From Bin87 sp965203195 (GTDB lineage: Bacteria; Chloroflexota; Dehalococcoidia; Lucifugimonadales; UBA3495), in NCBI GenBank assembly GCA_965203195.1, contig OZ241860.1, positions 1,240,001-1,304,000 on the forward strand: a stretch of 64,000 bases of DNA. Reading direction: 5' to 3'. Below, in pieces: positions 1 through 8,023 of the stretch (position 1 is its first letter; every line of letters begins with the position of its first letter). The translations under genes and the position numbers were made by a program. The notes under the pieces were generated by a model. That model searched no databases. It worked only from the letters and a program-made list of their open reading frames with translations, and was not told the DNA's origin.

Positions 1-1
1 G

Positions 2-409
2 GCTTTTTACCTGTTCGCCTGCGTGTTCGGGCTGGGGTTCGGCGGCGAGATGTCCGCCTACCCGGTGGTCAACCGCCAGTATTTCGGCACCGGCCCCGTG
101 GCCACGGTGTACGGGTTTCAGATTTCCGGCGCAATGATGGGGCACTTTATCTCCACACTGGTGGCGGGCATCATCATCCAGTTCATTGGCTACATTCCGG
201 CGTTTATCCTCTCTATGGCCTTCAGCGGCCTGGGCGTGGTCATCATAATGACGCTGGAGACCACCAAGCGGCAGCTGATACCCGACTGGGAGAACCAGCT
301 GCCGCCGGAGGCGCGCACGCCGGGGGCGGTTCCCGCGCCGGCCGTGGTGCCGCCGGCGGCGGCCGCGGCGGGCGTGGCTTTCGGCAATGTGGGGGGCGAC
401 GGCGACTGA
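2..409 (+). CDS. MFS transporter, C-terminal fragment (5' end outside window)
   Basis: The frame is open from base 2, so the gene starts before the window. What remains reads as the last transmembrane helices of a major facilitator superfamily permease: a Gly-rich helix with GLGFGGEMSAYP, then two hydrophobic spans around ISTLVAGIIIQFIGY and AFILSMAFSGLGVVIIM. A polar tail follows that turns Pro/Ala-rich (about 40 residues). MFS proteins move small solutes across the inner membrane; the substrate cannot be read from this fragment. The Ala/Pro/Gly tail resembles the low-complexity segments seen in other proteins of the window. Family assignment is moderately confident; function beyond transport is unknown. 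Confidence 0.7.
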   Translation, partial: AFYLFACVFGLGFGGEMSAYPVVNRQYFGTGPVATVYGFQISGAMMGHFISTLVAGIIIQFIGYIPAFILSMAFSGLGVVIIMTLETTKRQLIPDWENQLPPEARTPGAVPAPAVVPPAAAAAGVAFGNVGGDGD

Positions 410-502
410 CCTTCCGACAGCAACTGACCATCTGACGGAACTTCATACCCACAGAACTTCATGCCGGCGGAACCTCATACCGGATACCGAAAGCTACCCG
501 GC

Positions 503-585
503 CGGAATCCTCTGTTCGGATTACCCTGGTCGGATCCCTGTGCCGGAAACTTTTTGCCGGACACCTTTTACCGGAGACTGCAATG
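503..585. repeat. 14-bp periodic degenerate repeat upstream of the DUF6941-like gene
   Basis: CGGA recurs at 503, 517, 531, 544, 558 and 572, a 13-14 bp period, each followed by a similar C/T-rich stretch. The last unit supplies the GGAG ribosome binding site of the gene starting at 583. Two further CGGA copies at 468 and 481 are less regular. This looks like a decayed minisatellite; a regulatory role is not shown. Confidence 0.5.
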
Positions 586-978
586 TTCACCAAGTTGTCC
601 TTTCTCTGCGACTCCGCAATGGACGATCGGGGCAAGCTTCACGCTCTGGGCGTTGGGATTGACAGCGTGCAGGGCGCCGAACTGCCGATGACGCATCCCC
701 GCTTTATTCTCGTCTGCGTGGTCAGCTATTCCCCCGTAGAAACGGGCAGCCGGCAGATGAGCATCCGCCTGCTCGACCCCGATGCCCGCGACAGGATACC
801 GCCCATTGAGCAGAGCATTGACTTTCACGCGCGGCCCGGCGTGGTTGACACCAGCGCGCGCATCATTGTCGAAGTGGACAATGTTACCTTTGAGCAGGCT
901 GGCCCGCACGCGTTCCATCTGGCCATAGACGGCAACGAAATGGCGCGGCTGCCGCTCAATGTCAGTGTCCGTTCCTGA
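583..978 (+). CDS. DUF6941-like conserved hypothetical protein
   Basis: A 131-residue protein with no signal peptide or membrane helix. It opens with FTKLSFLCDSAMDDRGKLHALG, followed by beta-rich segments (RFILVCVVSYSPVE, MSIRLLDPDARD, HAFHLAIDGNEMARLPLNV). This matches my memory of the DUF6941 family, whose members share an N-terminal 'CD.A....GKL...G' pattern and a beta-sandwich-like layout. No function is known. The start is supported by GGAG six bases upstream, inside the last unit of the 14-bp repeat. The 3' end overlaps the next gene by 20 bp, suggesting co-transcription and translational coupling. Confidence 0.6.
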   Translation: MFTKLSFLCDSAMDDRGKLHALGVGIDSVQGAELPMTHPRFILVCVVSYSPVETGSRQMSIRLLDPDARDRIPPIEQSIDFHARPGVVDTSARIIVEVDNVTFEQAGPHAFHLAIDGNEMARLPLNVSVRS

Positions 979-1669
979 CGGCCGGGCGGCGGAAAGCGGC
1001 GCCGTCCGGTTGCCGACGCCGGCGCTGCTGCTGGCCACCGGCAACGCCGACAAGCAGCGGATGCTGCGCTGGCTCCTGGATGGTCTGCCCGTCCGTCCGG
1101 TAACGCCGGCCGAATGGGGCGTCTCCGCCGCGCCGGAGGAAGACGGCGACAGCCACGAAGCCATCGCCCGGGCCAAGGCCGAGGAATGGTCGGAAGTCGC
1201 CGGCATTCCCGCCATTGCCAGCGACGGGGGCTTGCTAGCGCCGGCGCTGGGCGTCCACTGGGAAAGCCGCTACACCCGCCGCTTCGCCGGGCCGGCGGCG
1301 GATGACGCCGAAAGGCAGCGCCGGCTGCTGGAGCTGCTGCGTCCCTACTCCGGCGCTGACCGGGACGCCGCCTTTGTGGAGGCGTTAGCCATTGCCGAAG
1401 CGGGGCGGACGGTGGCTTCGTGGCAGGCGACGGGGGCCACCGGGCGCATTATTCAAAGTATGGCGGACGCCGGCGGGCCGACGGACGGGGACGGGTTCTG
1501 GGTGTTTCCGCTGTGGCATTTCCCCCGGTACGGGCGCACCTACGACCGGCTTACGGAGGCGGAACGGGCGTCGCTGGGCGACCACTGGACGGAGCTGCGG
1601 CGGCTGGTGCGGGAGTTCGCAGCGGCCTCGGGCTGGCCACGGCATAGCCTGCCGCCCGCCGGGCGCTGA
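959..1669 (+). CDS. Non-canonical purine NTP pyrophosphatase-like protein (RdgB/HAM1 family)
   Basis: Enzymes of this family hydrolyse ITP, dITP and XTP to monophosphates so that deaminated purines stay out of DNA and RNA. Family hallmarks are visible in order: LLLATGNADKQRML (residues about 24-37, the substrate-binding T/SxN..K motif), EEDGDSHEAIARAKA (about 60-74, replacing EdG.sf.eNA..KA), ASDGGLLAPALG (about 88-99) and a RYTRRFAG segment. At 236 residues it is somewhat longer than usual (190-200), with about 20 extra N-terminal residues. It overlaps the preceding gene by 20 bp. The loop EDGDSHEAIARAKA is divergent, so specificity may differ from true RdgB. Confidence 0.75.
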   Translation: MSVSVPDGRAAESGAVRLPTPALLLATGNADKQRMLRWLLDGLPVRPVTPAEWGVSAAPEEDGDSHEAIARAKAEEWSEVAGIPAIASDGGLLAPALGVHWESRYTRRFAGPAADDAERQRRLLELLRPYSGADRDAAFVEALAIAEAGRTVASWQATGATGRIIQSMADAGGPTDGDGFWVFPLWHFPRYGRTYDRLTEAERASLGDHWTELRRLVREFAAASGWPRHSLPPAGR

Positions 1670-1720
1670 CCGCCGGCGGCCAAATAACGATTGCCCGGAG
1701 CCGGGCCCGGATGCCCCGCT

Positions 1721-1996
1721 ATGCTGGAAAACCCGTCAACCTGGCTGCGTCTGGTCAAGGATCTGATTCCGCGCTGGCACGCCCCGCTGCGGATTCTTGC
1801 GGCGGTAGGGGTCATGCTCCTATCTACTTTCCTGTTGCTTTTCGTAGCAAGGGGTCGGACCGATGCGCTGGCGCCTACCATCCTGACCCCTTACCTGACG
1901 ATTGCGTTGGAAGCGGCCATGATCGTGGCGCTGGGGCTGCTGGTGATTATTCTGACCGCAGCGGTAGCTTATGCCGTTTTTTACCGCGCGAATTGA
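1721..1996 (+). CDS. Small two-helix membrane protein
   Basis: About 91 residues. A short polar N-terminus (MLENPSTWLRLVKDLIPRW) is followed by two hydrophobic segments (ILAAVGVMLLSTFLLLFVA and TIALEAAMIVALGLLVIILT). No family is recognised. The ATG at 1721 is preferred over an upstream TTG at 1691 because the extra residues are low complexity; neither has a strong ribosome binding site. It converges with the next minus-strand membrane gene and overlaps it tail to tail by about 50 bp. Confidence 0.5.
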   Translation: MLENPSTWLRLVKDLIPRWHAPLRILAAVGVMLLSTFLLLFVARGRTDALAPTILTPYLTIALEAAMIVALGLLVIILTAAVAYAVFYRAN

Positions 1997-2333
1997 CAAT
2001 TTCCCGGATGAGGTGGCCTACCACAATCAGGACGACAACACCCCAGGCGAGCACGGCTATCAGCAGGATGATCGCGCCGGTGAAAATTATGGCGACATTC
2101 TCCGGTTTCGTGATATAGAGGCCGAACAAAATCACCAGCATTCCAATGATGGTCACGGCGCCGATGGAAAACATCGCGATATTCATCCGGCGGCCAGCTA
2201 TGGTGCTGGGGTTCCGCCCGGCACCGGCGGGCGTCGCAATCGCATCATCGGGCGACGAGGCGGCACCGGCGGGGGTGCCGGCGCGGGTGGCGTCCGGTTC
2301 CGTCGGATGGCTTTGTGTGGTGGGCGTGGTCAT
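1947..2333 (-). CDS. Two-helix membrane protein with Pro/Thr/Ala-rich N-terminus
   Basis: 128 residues. The first 45 are low complexity (Thr, Pro, Ala, Asp), followed by two membrane spans (NIAMFSIGAVTIIGMLVILFG and IIFTGAIILLIAVLAWGVVV) and a basic C-terminal tail (SRGKKRHK). An AGAGG-type ribosome binding site lies eight bases before the ATG at 2333. No conserved domain is recognised. It converges on the small membrane gene at 1721-1996 with a tail-to-tail overlap. Confidence 0.55.
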   Translation of the reverse strand: MTTPTTQSHPTEPDATRAGTPAGAASSPDDAIATPAGAGRNPSTIAGRRMNIAMFSIGAVTIIGMLVILFGLYITKPENVAIIFTGAIILLIAVLAWGVVVLIVVGHLIREIVNSRGKKRHKLPLRSE

Positions 2334-2428
2334 TTCGCTTACCTCTCACGCCCTTATCTTACCACCGGGGCCGGGCGATTGCCAAACGCCGCCGGGCCAG
2401 GGGCATCGCTGTCGTTACGCTCAATCGT

Positions 2429-2470
2429 CATTGCACCCATCTGCCATTGCACCCATCTGCCATTGCGCCC
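2429..2470. repeat. 16-bp tandem repeat, 2.6 copies
   Basis: CATTGCACCCATCTGC is repeated exactly at 2429-2444 and 2445-2460, with a partial third copy to 2470. It lies in the upstream region of the MoxR gene, about 110 bp before its start, with a TACAAT -10-like hexamer at 2513-2518 between. Confidence 0.8.
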
Positions 2471-2579
2471 AACCGGGCCGGCGTGCAACTGCCGTTGCCG
2501 GGCGTTATGCGCTACAATAGCGGCGGCGGCGCGCTGGGCCTGACCGGTTCGTCGCCTACCCGTCCGCCGGAGTTTTGCC

Positions 2580-3575
2580 TTGACCGCCGTTCCCGACCAT
2601 AACCACGACCACGACAATTTTAACGCCCCCGCATCCGTAGCCGAGGCGCAGAACCTGCTGCGGGCGCAGGACTATATTGCCGACCGCGGCCTGGCCATCG
2701 CCATCTTTCTGGCGCTCAAGTTGCAGCGTCCCCTCTTTCTGGAGGGCGAGGCCGGCGTGGGCAAGACGGAGATTGCCCGCGCCCTGGCCGCCGGGCTGCG
2801 GGCCGATCTGATACGCCTGCAATGCTACGAGGGGCTGGATGTCAACCACGCCGTCTATGAATGGAACCACGCGCGGCAGCTGCTGGCAATCCGCCTGCTG
2901 GAAGCCCGCCGGGGCAGCGACAGCGCCGGCGGCGCGCCGGCGACGACAGCGGATGGGCCGGCGGAGGATATTGACCTGTTCCATCCCCGGTTCCTCATCA
3001 AGCGGCCCCTTCTGGAAGCTATTGACGCCGGCCGCGACCGCCCTCCCGTCCTGCTGATTGACGAGCTGGACCGGGCGGATGAAGAGTTTGAAGGCTTTCT
3101 GCTGGAACTGCTGGCCGACTATCAAATCACGGTGCCGGAGCTGGGGACTTTTCAGGCCGTCCACCCGCCCATAGTGGTTATCACTTCCAACCGCACGCGG
3201 GAGGTGCACGACGCCCTGAAACGCCGCTGCCTTTACTACTGGGTGGACTACCCGGACTATCAGAAGGAGCTGCAAATCGTCACCGCCCGGCTGCCCGACG
3301 CCCCCCGGCAGCTGGCGCAACAGGTAACGGCGTTCATCCAGGAAATGCGGGAAACGGAGCTGTACAAAATCCCCGGCGTTTCGGAAACGCTGGACTGGAC
3401 GGCGGCGCTGATGGCCCTGAATATGCGCGCGCTGGAACCGGAAGTGATTGATGACACCCTGGGCATTATGCTGAAGTACCAGGACGACATCGCCGCCGTG
3501 CGGGGCGAACCGGCGCGGGCGCTGCTGGAACGCTCCCGCAACCGGGGGCCGCGCCGGGGCGGACGCCGGGGGTAG
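2580..3575 (+). CDS. MoxR-family AAA+ ATPase (CoxD-like)
   Basis: A 331-residue single AAA+ module. Walker A GEAGVGKT lies at about residues 56-63 after the sensor-like ALKLQRPLFLEGE, and Walker B is VLLIDELDRAD. 'VVITSNRTREVHDALKRRC' carries sensor 1 and the arginine-finger region. MoxR ATPases act as chaperones that insert cofactors or remodel protein complexes, usually with a VWA-domain partner; the likely partner is the CoxE-like protein at 8024-9487. An insertion of about 20 residues rich in Gly/Ala (SDSAGGAPATTADGPAED) interrupts the domain before Walker B. The start is a TTG. The C-terminus is basic (RNRGPRRGGRR). CoxD of the CO dehydrogenase cluster is the closest described type; no CO dehydrogenase genes are in this window. 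Confidence 0.88.
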   Translation: MTAVPDHNHDHDNFNAPASVAEAQNLLRAQDYIADRGLAIAIFLALKLQRPLFLEGEAGVGKTEIARALAAGLRADLIRLQCYEGLDVNHAVYEWNHARQLLAIRLLEARRGSDSAGGAPATTADGPAEDIDLFHPRFLIKRPLLEAIDAGRDRPPVLLIDELDRADEEFEGFLLELLADYQITVPELGTFQAVHPPIVVITSNRTREVHDALKRRCLYYWVDYPDYQKELQIVTARLPDAPRQLAQQVTAFIQEMRETELYKIPGVSETLDWTAALMALNMRALEPEVIDDTLGIMLKYQDDIAAVRGEPARALLERSRNRGPRRGGRRG

Positions 3576-3687
3576 CCGGCAGATAATCGGCCACCCGGCC
3601 CGGCATCGCAAATGCATCGCATCGCATAGTCTCGCTTGGCCCCCGTTCCGCCGCCGGAAGCGGAACGGCTTACAGGAGCAACCCTAA

Positions 3688-4176
3688 ATGAGCAGCATCT
3701 TCAGCCAACCTTTTGACCCCGGTTCCCCGCCGGTAGTGGACGAAGCCCTGATTGACCGGATCATCGCCGCGCCCGACCGGAGCGCGTCGGATCTGTTGAT
3801 CCTGTATATCAGCAGCCTGGCGTCCGGCCTGGCCGGCGCCCGGCCGGACGACGCCAACGACCGCATCATTCACGCCCTGGCGGATATGGCGGAGGATGGC
3901 GACCTGGACGCCGCCATGGCCCTCACCGCCTTGCAGGATATGGGTGCGGACGATGCGCCCCCGGAAACCAAAGCCGTGGCCGTCGGAATGTTTGAGCAGG
4001 TTGCGCTCAAGCCCATCCTGGAGGCTGCCGTCAACGGCGAACTGGACCACATCACCGCCGCCGCCGGCCTTGCCGCCGTCAAATCGTTCACCGAAATGCT
4101 CTGGAACGACGTCCTGGACCCGGAGGAAATGGAGGAACTGGACGCCCTGCTGGAAAGTGATACGGACCGGAGATAA
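3688..4176 (+). CDS. Acidic hypothetical protein
   Basis: 162 residues, strongly acidic and mostly helical, with no signal peptide or membrane helix. No family recognised. Segments such as ASDLLILYISSLASGLAGARPDD and DAAMALTALQDMGADDAPPETKAV suggest a helical-repeat fold. The start has a good AGGAG ribosome binding site. The stop at 4176 is four bases before the next gene, so it is probably co-transcribed with the flavoprotein that follows. Confidence 0.6.
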   Translation: MSSIFSQPFDPGSPPVVDEALIDRIIAAPDRSASDLLILYISSLASGLAGARPDDANDRIIHALADMAEDGDLDAAMALTALQDMGADDAPPETKAVAVGMFEQVALKPILEAAVNGELDHITAAAGLAAVKSFTEMLWNDVLDPEEMEELDALLESDTDRR

Positions 4177-4180
4177 GACG

Positions 4181-5395
4181 ATGACGACGATGACTATTCC
4201 CGCCCGTGGCAACGCGCGCCGCATCGCCGTCATTGGCGCCGGCATTGTCGGGGTGTCCATTGCCTGGCGCCTGGCCGCGCGTGGCTTCCGGGTCACGCTG
4301 ATTGACCGGGACGAGCCGGGGCGTGGCGCTTCCGGCCACAGCTTCGCCTGGATTAACGCCGGGGCCAAGGAACCCGTTGACTACCATAATCTCAACCGCC
4401 GGGCGCTGGAAATGTGGCCCCGCTTTGCCGCCGCCATTGCCGACGAGGGCGACCCGGCCCGCGTCGGCCTGCGCTGGGGCGGCAAAGTATCCTGGGAAAG
4501 GGAGCCGGACGCCGCCGCCGCCCTGGCCGAGCGGGTGCGCCGGCTGCAATCCTGGGGCTACCCCGCCCGGCTGGTGTCCGCCGGGGAACTGGCCGAGCTG
4601 GAAACCGCCCTGGACGCCGGCCCCGTGGCCATCGGGGAGTACTGCGAAAACGAGGGGCAGGTGGAGCCGCCCCTGGTGGCGGAAGCCGGCCGGCGCCGCC
4701 TGCTGGAACTGGAAGCGGGCGTGATGATTGGAGCCACGGCAACAGGGTTCGCCACGGACAGAGACGGCAGTATCCGCGCCGTCCGGACCGATGCCGGCGA
4801 TGTGGCGGCCGACACGGTGGTTCTGGCCGCCGGCGTTGACACCACCGGACTGGCGGCCCTGGCCGGCGTCCATATTCCGCAGGCGGAAAGCCCCGGCGTG
4901 GTCATTCGCACGACGCCTTTGCCGCCGCTGCTCCGCAATGTGCCCGTAGTCTATGCGCCGCCTTTGGACGACGGCCGCCGTGAAATCCACCTGCGGCAGT
5001 GCGCCGACGGTCGCTTTATGATTGGCGAAGGCGACCAGGAAAGCCTGGCGGAGGACGACAGCCAGGCCCACGCCGACGATCTGCTGGCCCGCGCCGCCCG
5101 TTACCTGCCCGGGCTGGCCGGCGCGGCGGCAATCCCCGTTCCGGTGGGCTGGCGTCCGATGCCGCTGGACGGCTATCCGGTAATGGGGTTTGCGTCCGAA
5201 GCGCCCAACCTGTACCTGGCGCTGACCCACAGCGGCGTTACGCTGGCGCCGGTATTGAGCCAGCTGGCGGCGCTGGAAATCGGCGAGGGGGCGCGCGCCG
5301 ACGCAGCGCTGTCTCCCTACCGTCCGCAGCGGTTCGCCGGGATGACGGCGGAACAGGCGGCGTCCGTTCCGCACCCGCGCGCCCGGCATCGGTAG
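4181..5395 (+). CDS. FAD-dependent oxidoreductase, D-amino-acid dehydrogenase/glycine oxidase type (DAO family)
   Basis: 404 residues. The N-terminal dinucleotide-binding motif RIAVIGAGIVGVSIAWRLAARG is followed by the DAO signature DEPGRGASGHSFAWINAG. A second FAD contact appears at DTVVLAAGVDTTGLA, and the C-terminal RPMPLDGYPVMGF...LYLALTHSGVTLAP is the usual substrate/FAD end. Such enzymes oxidise amino acids or N-methylated amines, passing electrons to FAD. The ATG at 4181 fits the fold; a longer open frame upstream overlaps the preceding gene and is not credible. It sits four bases after the acidic protein and 21 bases before the MFS gene, so substrate import plus oxidation is plausible. 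Substrate unknown. Confidence 0.82.
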   Translation: MTTMTIPARGNARRIAVIGAGIVGVSIAWRLAARGFRVTLIDRDEPGRGASGHSFAWINAGAKEPVDYHNLNRRALEMWPRFAAAIADEGDPARVGLRWGGKVSWEREPDAAAALAERVRRLQSWGYPARLVSAGELAELETALDAGPVAIGEYCENEGQVEPPLVAEAGRRRLLELEAGVMIGATATGFATDRDGSIRAVRTDAGDVAADTVVLAAGVDTTGLAALAGVHIPQAESPGVVIRTTPLPPLLRNVPVVYAPPLDDGRREIHLRQCADGRFMIGEGDQESLAEDDSQAHADDLLARAARYLPGLAGAAAIPVPVGWRPMPLDGYPVMGFASEAPNLYLALTHSGVTLAPVLSQLAALEIGEGARADAALSPYRPQRFAGMTAEQAASVPHPRARHR

Positions 5396-5416
5396 GGCCG
5401 CGCCGCCGCGCCGGCG

Positions 5417-6913
5417 ATGGCCGCGCCGCCGGATTTTGCCGCTGCGGCCGGGGCGCCGGCCGCAACCCCGGCGCGGGGCTGGGCGGTTCTGCTGCTCAAC
5501 CGGCTGCAATACACATCGGTAGTACTGTCGTCTTTTGCCTTCGGGCTGTTCCTGCCGTTCATCCGGGCGGATCTGGGGCTGACCTATTTGCAGGTCGGCA
5601 TTTTGCAGGGCGTCTGGTGGGCGGCCTCGGCGGCGTTTCTGGTGCCGTTCAGCGTGCTGTTCGGGCGGTTCAACCCCAACCGCCGGGCGTTGGCCGCGCT
5701 GGCGGCGCTAACGCCGCTGGCATTTACCCAGGGGCTGGCCACGGGATTTGGCGCTCTGCTGGCGGCGCGCTTTCTGACCGTGCTGGCCTATGCGACGATG
5801 GCGTCGGCGCGTCCGCTGCTGCTGCGGCAGTGGGCGGCGCCCGGCCAGTACGCTACCATCACCGCGGCCGGGCTGTCGCTGCACTCGGCGGGGATGGCGG
5901 CGGTTTTGACCTTCAGCCCGCTGCTGATTGTGGCGCTGGGCAGCTGGCGAATGGCTTACTTTGCCCAGGGCGGCCTGCTGGCGGCGCAGCTGCTGGCGTG
6001 GGCGCTGTTGACCCGCCGGGCGCCGGCCTCAACCGCCGCTGCCGATAACACCACTGCTGCCGATAACACCACTGCTGCCGATAACACCACTGCTGCCGAT
6101 AACACCACTGCTGCCGATAACACCACTGCCGATAACACCACTGCCGATAACACCACTGCTGCCGATAACACCACTGCCGATAACACCACTGCTACCGATA
6201 ACGCCGCTGCTGCCGATAACGCCGCTGCTGCCGATAACGCCGCTGCTGCCGATAACGCCGCTGCTGCCGATAACGCCACTCCTGCCTACGATGCCGCCGG
6301 CCCGGAACCGTCCCCGGCCCGCGCGCTGCTGGAGTACCCCCACGCCTGGCTGCTGGGTGGCGTGATGCTGTGCCTGTCGGCATCCTGGACGACGGTATTG
6401 ACCTTTCTGCCCACGCTGCTGGAGACGGAACGGGGCATCGTCGTCTCCGAGGGCAGCGTCCTGTTCGGGTTTCTGTACTACGCGCTGATACCGGGCGGGC
6501 TGGCCGGCAGCCGGATTTTCCGGCGCGTCACCAACCGGCGGCTGATGGTGATGCTGCCGGCGGTCGGCAATACGCTGTTCACTTTGGGGGCGCTGCTGGC
6601 GGATAGCGGCGCGCTGGCGGCCGCAATGCTGACGGGGTTGGGGCTGGTGTGGGTCTTTGTGCCGGCGATGGAGGTGCTGCCTTTTGAGTTCCGGGGCATC
6701 CGTCCGCGCCAGGTATCGGCGCTGACGGCGTTGACGCTGACTTTTGGCGCCGTTGGTTTCGGCGGCGGCCCGGTAGTCGCCGGCGCAATTGCCGAGGCTA
6801 CCGGGTCGCTGGCGACGGGCGTGTTGAGCGTGGGCGGGCTGACCGGGCTGGGCATTGCGGCGGCGGCCCTGTTTCCGAAAAACCCGGGGCGTCAGGGCGC
6901 ATCGGGTGTATAA
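5417..6913 (+). CDS. MFS transporter with Asn/Asp/Ala/Thr repeat in the central loop
   Basis: 498 residues. About twelve hydrophobic spans fall in two halves separated by a long hydrophilic loop, as expected for MFS. The first half carries the cytoplasmic loop SVLFGRFNPNRRALAAL, a version of the MFS GRxxDRxGRR signature. Residues about 206-292 consist of 15 units ending in DN (TTAADN, TTADN, AAAADN), encoded by an 18/15-bp DNA repeat. The loop normally carries a charged linker of 20-40 residues, so the repeat is an expansion in a permissive position. It follows the flavoprotein gene by 21 bp and probably shares its transcript. Substrate unknown. Confidence 0.8.
   Translation: MAAPPDFAAAAGAPAATPARGWAVLLLNRLQYTSVVLSSFAFGLFLPFIRADLGLTYLQVGILQGVWWAASAAFLVPFSVLFGRFNPNRRALAALAALTPLAFTQGLATGFGALLAARFLTVLAYATMASARPLLLRQWAAPGQYATITAAGLSLHSAGMAAVLTFSPLLIVALGSWRMAYFAQGGLLAAQLLAWALLTRRAPASTAAADNTTAADNTTAADNTTAADNTTAADNTTADNTTADNTTAADNTTADNTTATDNAAAADNAAAADNAAAADNAAAADNATPAYDAAGPEPSPARALLEYPHAWLLGGVMLCLSASWTTVLTFLPTLLETERGIVVSEGSVLFGFLYYALIPGGLAGSRIFRRVTNRRLMVMLPAVGNTLFTLGALLADSGALAAAMLTGLGLVWVFVPAMEVLPFEFRGIRPRQVSALTALTLTFGAVGFGGGPVVAGAIAEATGSLATGVLSVGGLTGLGIAAAALFPKNPGRQGASGV
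6034..6283. repeat. 18/15-bp minisatellite inside the MFS gene
   Basis: About 15 consecutive units of ACCACTGCTGCCGATAAC. Three units are shortened by one codon to 15 bp, and the last four change to GCCGCTGCTGCCGATAAC. Every unit is a multiple of three, so the reading frame stays open. The homogeneous blocks (five identical units, then four identical variant units) indicate recent slippage or unequal exchange. Confidence 0.9.
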
Positions 6914-6951
6914 TGTTGGCATAAGGATGACAGGACAGGAGCGGCAGGGCA

Positions 6952-7602
6952 TTGGCGACGAACGATTTCACCGACGACCGGATTGACGAACTGGGCGCGC
7001 GGCTGCGGCGGGGGATTGCCGTTGCCGACCGCAACGCCTATCAACCGTACCTACAGTATTTGACCCGGCTGCGCTGGGCGCTTGAGGGTGAACTGCGCCA
7101 CTTGAACCCCGGCGCCGAAGTTGGTTCCCGCACCAAGCGGGTTGAAACGGTGGCCGCCAAACTGCGCCGGCGCCCCGGGCTGAACCTGTCGCAAGTTACC
7201 GACCTGGCCGGCTGTCGCGTCATCCTGCCCAACCGGGAAGCGCAGGCGGCGGTTGTATCCCGGCTGAGGCGAGCTTATGATGTCCAGGAAGTGGACGATA
7301 AAAGCGATAGCCCCAAGTCGGGCTATCGCGCCGTGCATCTGGACATTCGTTATCGCGGGCAGCTGATGGAAATTCAGGTGCAGACACGGAACCAGCATCT
7401 TTGGCAGCGCGTCTCCGAGCTGGCGGCGGGGCAGGATATTGCCATCAAATACGGCGGCGGCCACCCCCGGGTAGCGCGCGCCTTGCTGGAATTATCGGAA
7501 CTCGCCTATCGGTGCGACCTGGAGGGCAGGGACTTGCCTGATGCCGCCATCGCGGAAACGGAGGCTGTGATAGAATCGGTCTATTCCGGTTCGCCCGGTT
7601 AA
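6952..7602 (+). CDS. RelA/SpoT synthetase-domain protein (small alarmone synthetase-like)
   Basis: 216 residues made almost wholly of a RelA/SpoT nucleotidyltransferase-like domain. RTKRVETVAAKLRRRPGLNLSQVTDLAGCRVILPN (about 60-95) is the substrate loop, and KSGYRAVHLDIRYRGQLMEIQVQT holds the G-Y-R-A-V-H and E-I-Q-V-Q-T motifs that bind nucleotides and metal. No HD hydrolase, TGS or ACT domain is present, as in stand-alone small alarmone synthetases or toxSAS-type toxins. The start is a TTG behind a purine-rich stretch. A TATAAT-like hexamer lies at 6909-6914, at the end of the MFS gene. The next gene follows after 22 bases, so it is a candidate partner. Whether the product makes (p)ppGpp, (p)ppApp or modifies tRNA is not determinable here. 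Confidence 0.8.
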   Translation: MATNDFTDDRIDELGARLRRGIAVADRNAYQPYLQYLTRLRWALEGELRHLNPGAEVGSRTKRVETVAAKLRRRPGLNLSQVTDLAGCRVILPNREAQAAVVSRLRRAYDVQEVDDKSDSPKSGYRAVHLDIRYRGQLMEIQVQTRNQHLWQRVSELAAGQDIAIKYGGGHPRVARALLELSELAYRCDLEGRDLPDAAIAETEAVIESVYSGSPG

Positions 7603-7624
7603 GCCGCCCCAAAGGAGCCGTCAA

Positions 7625-7984
7625 ATGAGCCTGCATTTTCTGGTTGAGTACGACCGGCACTGGAAAATCCCCACCAGAATCACGGTGTACGACAAGCCGG
7701 GCGACGCCGAGGAACGCCTCTACAGGCTTGACATTGAACAACTGGACGAGCTGAACGCCTGCCTGGAAGCGGGCAAGCCCGTCCGAATGGAATACGTCGT
7801 CCTGGGCGCTGATTCGCTGGAAACCATCAAGCGCACCCATTCCCGCTACTTCGGGGGCGAGTACGAGGTGGTGAAGCCTACGGAAATTCACTACCTGGCC
7901 ACCTGGCAGGAGCAGCAGCAGTGGACGCCGGAGGAGGCGATGGCCGCACGCACGAGTGCCTTTACCCGCGCCCTGTACCGCTGA
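7625..7984 (+). CDS. Small hypothetical protein downstream of the RelA/SpoT-domain gene
   Basis: 119 residues, soluble, with alternating charged and aromatic residues (YDRHWKIPTRITVYDKPGDAEERLYRLDIEQLDEL). A ribosome binding site AAGGAG lies nine bases before the ATG. It is 22 bases after the RelA/SpoT-domain gene, which makes a two-gene unit likely. I do not recognise the family. The middle (VRMEYVVLGADSLETIKRTHSRYFGGEYEVV) looks like an alpha/beta fold. An antitoxin-like role is only an inference from position. Confidence 0.55.
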   Translation: MSLHFLVEYDRHWKIPTRITVYDKPGDAEERLYRLDIEQLDELNACLEAGKPVRMEYVVLGADSLETIKRTHSRYFGGEYEVVKPTEIHYLATWQEQQQWTPEEAMAARTSAFTRALYR

Positions 7985-8023
7985 CCGCCGGATAGCCGGA
8001 GCAACGGAGCAACGGCTCAGCGT

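Noticed and set aside
3896..4180. Longer N-terminus for the flavoprotein gene at 4181
   Set aside because: It would overlap the preceding acidic protein gene almost entirely and is Pro/Arg/Trp-rich shadow sequence; the ATG at 4181 starts the FAD fold.
6034..6283. Repeat block considered as a CRISPR array
   Set aside because: Units are 15-18 bp with no spacers and encode protein in frame; no cas genes nearby.
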